From Bradyrhizobium roseum (GTDB lineage Bacteria > Pseudomonadota > Alphaproteobacteria > Rhizobiales > Xanthobacteraceae), in contig NZ_CP129212.1 in the NCBI RefSeq assembly GCF_030413175.1, positions 1,426,001 to 1,490,000 on the forward strand: a DNA stretch of 64,000 nt, given 5' to 3'. The notes under the pieces are model-generated. The model did no database searches and was not told the origin of the DNA. It worked only from the letters and a program-made list of their open reading frames with translations. How positions within the stretch are numbered: position 1 is the first letter of the stretch; each line of letters begins with the position of its first letter. Below, in pieces: positions 59,448 through 64,000 of the stretch. The position numbers and the translations under genes are program-made.

Positions 59448-62400
59448 CTACTCCCCGCCGGACAGCAGCGCTGCATTTCCGCCGGCTGCGGCCGTATTGA
59501 CGGTCACCGTCTGCTCGGTGGCGAAACGCGTCAGGTAATGTGGTCCTCCGGCCTTCGGGCCGGTGCCAGATAGTCCATGACCGCCGAACGGCTGCACGCC
59601 GACCACCGCGCCGATCATGTTGCGGTTGACATAGATGTTGCCCACCTGGAGTCGTTGGATCGCGTCCTCCACCGTGTCGTCGATCCGGGAATGGATGCCG
59701 AGCGTTAGCCCGTAGCCGGAGCGCTCGATCGCTTGCAGCACCTCGCCGAACCGGTCGGCGCGGTACCGCACCACGTGCAGTACCGGCCCGAATATTTCAT
59801 CGGTAAGTTGGCCGGCATCGGACAATTCGAAGATATGCGGCGCGACGAAATTGCCTTGGGGAGCGCTGCCCGCAAAGTGCACCCGGGCTTCCCGCTTCAT
59901 GCGTTCGATATGCGCATCCAGCCGTTGTTTGGCCTCGGCATCGATCACCGGGCCGATATGCGTGGCAGGATCGCCGGGATCCCCGATGACGAGTTCCCGC
60001 GCCGCGCCCGCAATCATCTCGATCATGCGGTCGGCGACGTCGTCCTGCAGGAACAGCAATCGCAGTGCTGAACAGCGCTGGCCGGCGGAACGGAACGCCG
60101 AAGTCACGACATCGTCGGCGACTTGCTCGGGCAGTGCGGTGGCATCGACGATCATGGCATTGATGCCGCCGGTCTCGGCGATCAGCGGCACGATCGGTCC
60201 GTCCTTGGCGGCGAGCGCGCGGTTGATGGTGCGCGCGACGTCGGTCGAGCCGGTGAACACGACGCCCGCAATATCGGGATGTGCCACCAGCACGGCGCCG
60301 ATCCGGCCGTCACCCGCGACCAGATGCAGCGCCGGCGCCGGCACACCGGCTTCATGCAGCAGCCTGACGGCTTCAGCCGCAATGCGCGGCGTCTGCTCGG
60401 CCGGCTTCGCAACGACCGCGTTGCCCGCCATCAAGGCCGCCGTGACCTGGCCGAGGAAGATCGCCAGCGGAAAATTCCACGGCGAGATCGCGACGAAGAC
60501 GCCGCGGCCCCGCAGGCGGAGCACATTGCTCTCGCCCGTCGGTCCCGGCATCGGCTTGCCTTCACCGAACAGTTCGCGTCCCTGCGCGGCATAGTAACGG
60601 CAGAAATCGACGGCCTCGCGGACTTCCGAAATCGCGTCGTCCAGTGTCTTGCCGCCCTCGCGCTGCAGGAGCGTAACGAAACGCGCCGTGCGCTGCTCCA
60701 GAAGAGCGGCCGCCTTCTCCAGTGCCGCTGCGCGGGTCTCGGCCGGTGTTCTGGCCCATTGGCTGAAGCCCGGGCGCGCCGCCGCTATCGCGGTGTTGGC
60801 CTCGCGCTCAGTCGCATCGATGAGGCTGCCCGCGACAGGTGCTGGTTCGGAGGCGATGTTTGAAACGAGTTGCGCCAGTGCCGCGCGTTCGCCGAATTCG
60901 ATCCCGCGAGAGTTTTTCCGGTTGGCGCCATAGAGATCGCGGGGCAACGGGATGTTGGGATGCGCAGCGTTGTCGGCGCTGCCGATGATATCGGCCGGTC
61001 GCCGCAGCAATTGCGACACCGGGACCGTTTCGTCGGCAGCAAGCGCGACAAAGGATGAGTTGGCGCCGTTTTCCAGCAATCGCCGCACCAGATAGGCCAG
61101 CAGATCGCGGTGGCTGCCGACCGGCGCGTAGGTGCGATGGGCGATATCGGGACGGTCTTCGCCGAGCTTCGCGTAGAGCGCCTCGCCCATGCCGTGCAGG
61201 CGCTGGAATTCGAATCCGCCTTGGTCCGTTTGGAGTTCGAGGATGCTCGCGACCGTCAGCGCATTGTGGGTGGCGAACTGCGGAAAAATCCGCGGCCGCA
61301 GCGCCAGCAACTGGCTTGCGCAGGCGACGTAATTCAGATCGGTCATCGCCTTGCGGGTGAACACGGGATAGCCGTCGAGCCCGCGTTCCTGCGCGCGCTT
61401 GATCTCGGTGTCCCAATAGGCGCCCTTGACCAGACGCACCATCATCCTGCGGTCGAGGCTGCGTGCGAGACGATCGACATAATCGATCACGTCGCTGGCG
61501 CGCTTCTGGTAGGCCTGGATCGCCAGGCCAAAGCCATCCCAGCCTGCCAGCGATGCATCGCCGAGCGCTGCCGCGATCACGTCGAGCGACAATTCGAGCC
61601 GGTCGGCTTCCTCGGCATCGACGGTGAAATTGAGGTCATGGGATTTGGCTTGCCGGGCGAGATCGATCAGGTGCGGCACCAGTTCGCGCATCACCCGCGC
61701 GCGGCTCACCGCCTCGAAGCGCGGATGCAAGGCCGAGAGCTTGACCGAGATGCCCGGGCGGTCGGGCAGGGGCCGGTCACCGGCGGTGCGCCCGATCGCC
61801 TCGATCGCACTTGAATAGGCTTTGAAATAGCGTGCGGCATCATCGGCTGTGCGGGCGCCTTCGCCGAGCATGTCGAACGAGTAGCGTTGATGGCGCGAGG
61901 AATCCGGCTGTGCCCGCGTCAGCGCCGCCTCGATGGTCTCCCCGAGCACGAAATGATTGCCCATCAGTCGCATCGCCTGCCGCGTCGCCGCCCGCACGGC
62001 CGGCGCGCCGAGCCGCTTGGCAAGCCGGCCGATGGTCCCCTGCGGCGTCTCGCCGGGCTGGATCACGCGGGCGGACATCCCGAGCGCCCACGCCGAGGCG
62101 TTGACGAGGAAGGCGCTGGATCGCGTCTCGTGATGGATGAAGTCGCCTTGGGCGAGCTTGTCCTCGATGAACTGGTCGGCGGTGCGGGCGTCCGGCACCC
62201 GCAGCAGCGCTTCCGCCAGCACCATCAGCGCCAGGCCTTCCTTGGTCGACAGCGCAAACTCGCGCAGCATGTCCTCGACGCCGCCCAGCGGATCGTCATT
62301 GGCCCTGATCGCCTCGATCAGCCGCGTTGCCGTGCGATCGATGCGCGCATCCTGCGATGCATCCAGCCCCACGGCTCCCACCAGGCGGGACGCCATGGTC

Positions 62401-62459
62401 CGATCGTCGGGCGCGTAGGGCGCGCTGAAGGCGGGAAGGGGGGCGGCGGGAATCAGCAT
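59448..62459 (-). CDS. putA: bifunctional proline dehydrogenase / L-glutamate gamma-semialdehyde dehydrogenase PutA
   Basis: A 1003-residue short-type PutA. The N-terminal half is the FAD-dependent proline dehydrogenase barrel (GDRPLPDRPGISVKLSALHP, MVRLVKGAYWDTEIKRAQER). The C-terminal half is the aldehyde dehydrogenase with PWNFPLAIFLGQVTAAL, VVFTGSTDVA, LIAETGG (general base) and the nucleophilic Cys in AGQRCSALRLL. There is no N-terminal ribbon-helix-helix domain, so it is not a transcriptional repressor, as in the well-studied ~1000-residue Bradyrhizobium enzyme. It converts proline to glutamate with substrate channelling. A promoter should lie in 62460-62710. Confidence 0.97.
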   Translation of the reverse strand: MLIPAAPLPAFSAPYAPDDRTMASRLVGAVGLDASQDARIDRTATRLIEAIRANDDPLGGVEDMLREFALSTKEGLALMVLAEALLRVPDARTADQFIEDKLAQGDFIHHETRSSAFLVNASAWALGMSARVIQPGETPQGTIGRLAKRLGAPAVRAATRQAMRLMGNHFVLGETIEAALTRAQPDSSRHQRYSFDMLGEGARTADDAARYFKAYSSAIEAIGRTAGDRPLPDRPGISVKLSALHPRFEAVSRARVMRELVPHLIDLARQAKSHDLNFTVDAEEADRLELSLDVIAAALGDASLAGWDGFGLAIQAYQKRASDVIDYVDRLARSLDRRMMVRLVKGAYWDTEIKRAQERGLDGYPVFTRKAMTDLNYVACASQLLALRPRIFPQFATHNALTVASILELQTDQGGFEFQRLHGMGEALYAKLGEDRPDIAHRTYAPVGSHRDLLAYLVRRLLENGANSSFVALAADETVPVSQLLRRPADIIGSADNAAHPNIPLPRDLYGANRKNSRGIEFGERAALAQLVSNIASEPAPVAGSLIDATEREANTAIAAARPGFSQWARTPAETRAAALEKAAALLEQRTARFVTLLQREGGKTLDDAISEVREAVDFCRYYAAQGRELFGEGKPMPGPTGESNVLRLRGRGVFVAISPWNFPLAIFLGQVTAALMAGNAVVAKPAEQTPRIAAEAVRLLHEAGVPAPALHLVAGDGRIGAVLVAHPDIAGVVFTGSTDVARTINRALAAKDGPIVPLIAETGGINAMIVDATALPEQVADDVVTSAFRSAGQRCSALRLLFLQDDVADRMIEMIAGAARELVIGDPGDPATHIGPVIDAEAKQRLDAHIERMKREARVHFAGSAPQGNFVAPHIFELSDAGQLTDEIFGPVLHVVRYRADRFGEVLQAIERSGYGLTLGIHSRIDDTVEDAIQRLQVGNIYVNRNMIGAVVGVQPFGGHGLSGTGPKAGGPHYLTRFATEQTVTVNTAAAGGNAALLSGGE

Positions 62460-62710
62460 GGGGTTGTCTCGGCTTCTGCCAGTCTAGCGAGGCCGACATG
62501 GCCGGAACAGGCGGTAAATTTCCTGCCGGTGCTCAGGGAGACCGGAGTCAACGATATCGGCGGTCGGTGCCGGGGCACCCACTGGCGCACGGAGAACACA
62601 GCGGACGGAATTCTGGCCGTGCGATCCACAGATCGCGGGCTTGCCGGTTGGCAGCGTGGGAGCGCCGCGCTAATCGTCGAACTCGCCGTCGTTCGGGAAC
62701 AATAGGAACC

Positions 62711-63370
62711 ATGCGAGAAGCCGCTCCGCCGAAAAGGGCAAGCCGAACGCGAACCGGCTTCGCAGCCGTGTTTGGTGTCGTCCTCGCCGTGCTGTTCGGC
62801 ACCCCCGCGGCGAACGCCGCCGAGATGAGCGCGGCGATCGCCTACCTTTACAGTTCGGTCTCGATCTACCCACCGTCGGCGACCTCCATGACGGTCTGCT
62901 ATGGCTTTGTCTGCCGGCGCCGTGAGATGCTCGATTTTACCGCCGCCGACCGCAGCGCGCTGACGCAGATCATGACGGCAGGCCGGGCTTCGGCCGCCGC
63001 TGAACGCGCCGCGGTGCAGAAAGCGGTCGTGTGGTTCGACCGGCGTATGGGGCCGATCCTGGGTACCAACAAGCGGGTGGCGAAGGCGGACTTCCGCTAC
63101 TTCGACGACAAGCACAATTACGATTGCTGGGATACCACGCGGAACACGACGAGCCTGCTGATGGTACTGCGAGAATGGGGCCTGTTGAAGCACCACACGA
63201 TCGGCGATCCGAGATATCGCGGCAATACGCTGGTGCTGCAGACACCGCACAACACCGCGGTGCTGGTCGATCGCACGACCAAGGTCGAGTGGGTCGTCGA
63301 TCTCTGGCCGCGTGGCTATCTGCAGCCACCCGACGTCATGACGGTTCAGAAATGGGTTACGGAAGATTGA
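62711..63370 (+). CDS. secreted hypothetical protein
   Basis: A 219-residue protein. After a basic start comes a signal-like segment (TGFAAVFGVVLAVLFGTPAANA) with cleavage near ANA-AE. The mature domain has two cysteines in TVCYGFVCRRRE and further motifs HNYDCWDTTRNTTSLLMVL and VEWVVDLWPRGYLQPPDV. The C-W-D-T-x-R-N-T-T-S arrangement with a later His and Trp-Val-Val-Asp recalls transglutaminase-like cysteine peptidases (Cys, His, Asp order), a possibility worth testing. AGGAA precedes the ATG at 62711. It is divergent from putA and probably periplasmic. Confidence 0.68.
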   Translation: MREAAPPKRASRTRTGFAAVFGVVLAVLFGTPAANAAEMSAAIAYLYSSVSIYPPSATSMTVCYGFVCRRREMLDFTAADRSALTQIMTAGRASAAAERAAVQKAVVWFDRRMGPILGTNKRVAKADFRYFDDKHNYDCWDTTRNTTSLLMVLREWGLLKHHTIGDPRYRGNTLVLQTPHNTAVLVDRTTKVEWVVDLWPRGYLQPPDVMTVQKWVTED

Positions 63371-63511
63371 GCGGCCGGTTCTCGCGCGCGATTTAACCAT
63401 CGTGCGTGCAGAAGCGATGCTCGCTCCGCCGAACGCTCACAGTTGTTGGGATTTTTTTAGCCTACTCCCGGATTTTAAGTCCGAGAGGGCGTTGCCGATC
63501 GCGCGTTTGCG

Positions 63512-63712
63512 CTAGACCTTGAGGTTCTCGGCCGAAGTCTTGCCCCGGTTGGCGATCTCTTCGTACTCGACGGACTGCCCTTCATTGAGTGTCGAAAGCC
63601 CGGCTTTCTCAACTGCCGAAATATGAACGAACACGTCCTTGCCGCCATTCGAGGGCTGGATGAAACCGTAGCCCTTGGTTGGATTGAACCACTTCACCGT
63701 ACCTTTAGCCAT
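63512..63712 (-). CDS. cspA: cold-shock domain protein
   Basis: A 66-residue single cold-shock domain: [20 protein letters not shown] contains RNP1 (KGYGFIQ), and [13 protein letters not shown] carries RNP2. It binds single-stranded RNA or DNA and acts as a chaperone for transcripts at low temperature or during stress. It is slightly shorter than typical 69-70-residue CspA. Several rhizobial paralogues exist, so the symbol marks the family only. It is a single gene with its promoter in the following intergenic region. Confidence 0.93.
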   Translation of the reverse strand: MAKGTVKWFNPTKGYGFIQPSNGGKDVFVHISAVEKAGLSTLNEGQSVEYEEIANRGKTSAENLKV

Positions 63713-64000
63713 TCACGTCGTCTCCGCGGAATCAAAAAAGTAACCGAGCCGTCGGTCCCCGCACTAACCGGCCTGCCCGCGCAATCAGGATACGCGGGTT
63801 GGGGCGGACTGGGTAGCGCAAACGGGATGCCGGATTCGGCAAAAAAGTGCCCGTTCGCACCCGATTTCCGCCGTTTTGCTGGTTTTGCGCCGATTTGAAG
63901 CGGCCCGGCGGAGGGGATTCGAAAATTGTTCGCTCCGCCGACCGCAGCCGGAAAGCGTCATCATAAACCTATAAATGGCGTCGGCGGCCGGGCCTGCCGA
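63713..64000. other. intergenic region at the window end
   Basis: It probably holds the promoter and 5' leader of the cold-shock gene (reading leftwards). An eight-base inverted repeat CGGCGGAG / CTCCGCCG occurs at 63906-63940, without a T-run. No convincing gene is seen up to the end of the window. Confidence 0.45.

Noticed and set aside
63440..63490. Terminator for the cold-shock gene
   Set aside because: A CTCTCGG/CCGGGAG stem exists, but it is followed by A residues rather than a T-run in the direction of transcription.
1..64000. CRISPR arrays, tRNA or rRNA genes, integrases or transposases
   Set aside because: None was recognised on either strand; the island boundaries show no attachment-site repeats that I could see.

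Overview
The window is high-GC alphaproteobacterial DNA that reads like a Bradyrhizobium chromosome. Supporting signs are a DUF3551 small secreted protein, a short PutA without a DNA-binding domain, many Liv-type ABC and Bug-type binding proteins, and palindromic intergenic repeats. Genes are dense. No tRNA, rRNA, CRISPR array, insertion sequence or phage gene was seen.

1-4246 (+): the end of an operon holding a truncated DUF6282-like protein, a secreted alpha/beta hydrolase, a Bug-type binding protein and an aldehyde dehydrogenase.

4279-31126: a roughly 27 kb catabolic island that I read as an iad-type indole-3-acetic acid (auxin) degradation locus. The minus operon 12075-4279 encodes IorA, IorB, a flavin/[2Fe-2S] reductase, a Rieske dioxygenase (alpha and beta, IadD/IadE-like), an SDR and a MarR regulator (IadR-like). 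The divergent plus operon 12377-17604 encodes a RidA protein, a gentisate-dioxygenase-like cupin, an FAH hydrolase, a flavin reductase, an octopine-dehydrogenase-family protein and a 3-hydroxyacyl-CoA dehydrogenase. A Liv-type ABC transporter follows (22333-17627, minus). The plus operon 23800-29485 encodes an Asp/Glu racemase, Ohr, a thiolase-fold protein, a DUF35-SDR fusion, an isatin-hydrolase-like enzyme and a second binding protein. An AMP-forming acyl-CoA ligase (31126-29498, minus) closes the island. By inference the genes form one route: auxin is oxidised to dioxindole-3-acetate, activated to its CoA ester, cleaved by a retro-aldol step to isatin plus acetyl-CoA, hydrolysed to isatinate, and oxidatively decarboxylated by IorAB to 2-aminobenzoyl-CoA. 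Five copies of one 21-bp operator-like motif lie at the promoters of these units; four of them coincide with recognisable -35/-10 elements.

31404-34455: DUF3551 protein, phosphoglucomutase, a small unknown protein and an XRE regulator whose Shine-Dalgarno lies in a hairpin.

34505-40940: an unusual group with a YcaO protein, a SARP/BTAD-TPR regulator, a 136-aa unknown protein ending in Phe-Cys-Ala, and an animal-type haem peroxidase whose promoter carries 10-bp direct repeats.

41426-64000: ordinary metabolic and envelope genes. These are a DHDPS-family aldolase, an HtrA-like protease, an orphan CoxL-like molybdenum subunit, an acyl-CoA dehydrogenase pair with an enoyl-CoA hydratase, LemA with two TPM proteins, two GSTs, a metallo-beta-lactamase-fold enzyme with a cyclic-nucleotide-binding protein, a membrane/coiled-coil protein, a secreted CxxCH protein, a TetR regulator, a CaiB-type CoA transferase, PutA, a secreted unknown protein and a cold-shock protein.
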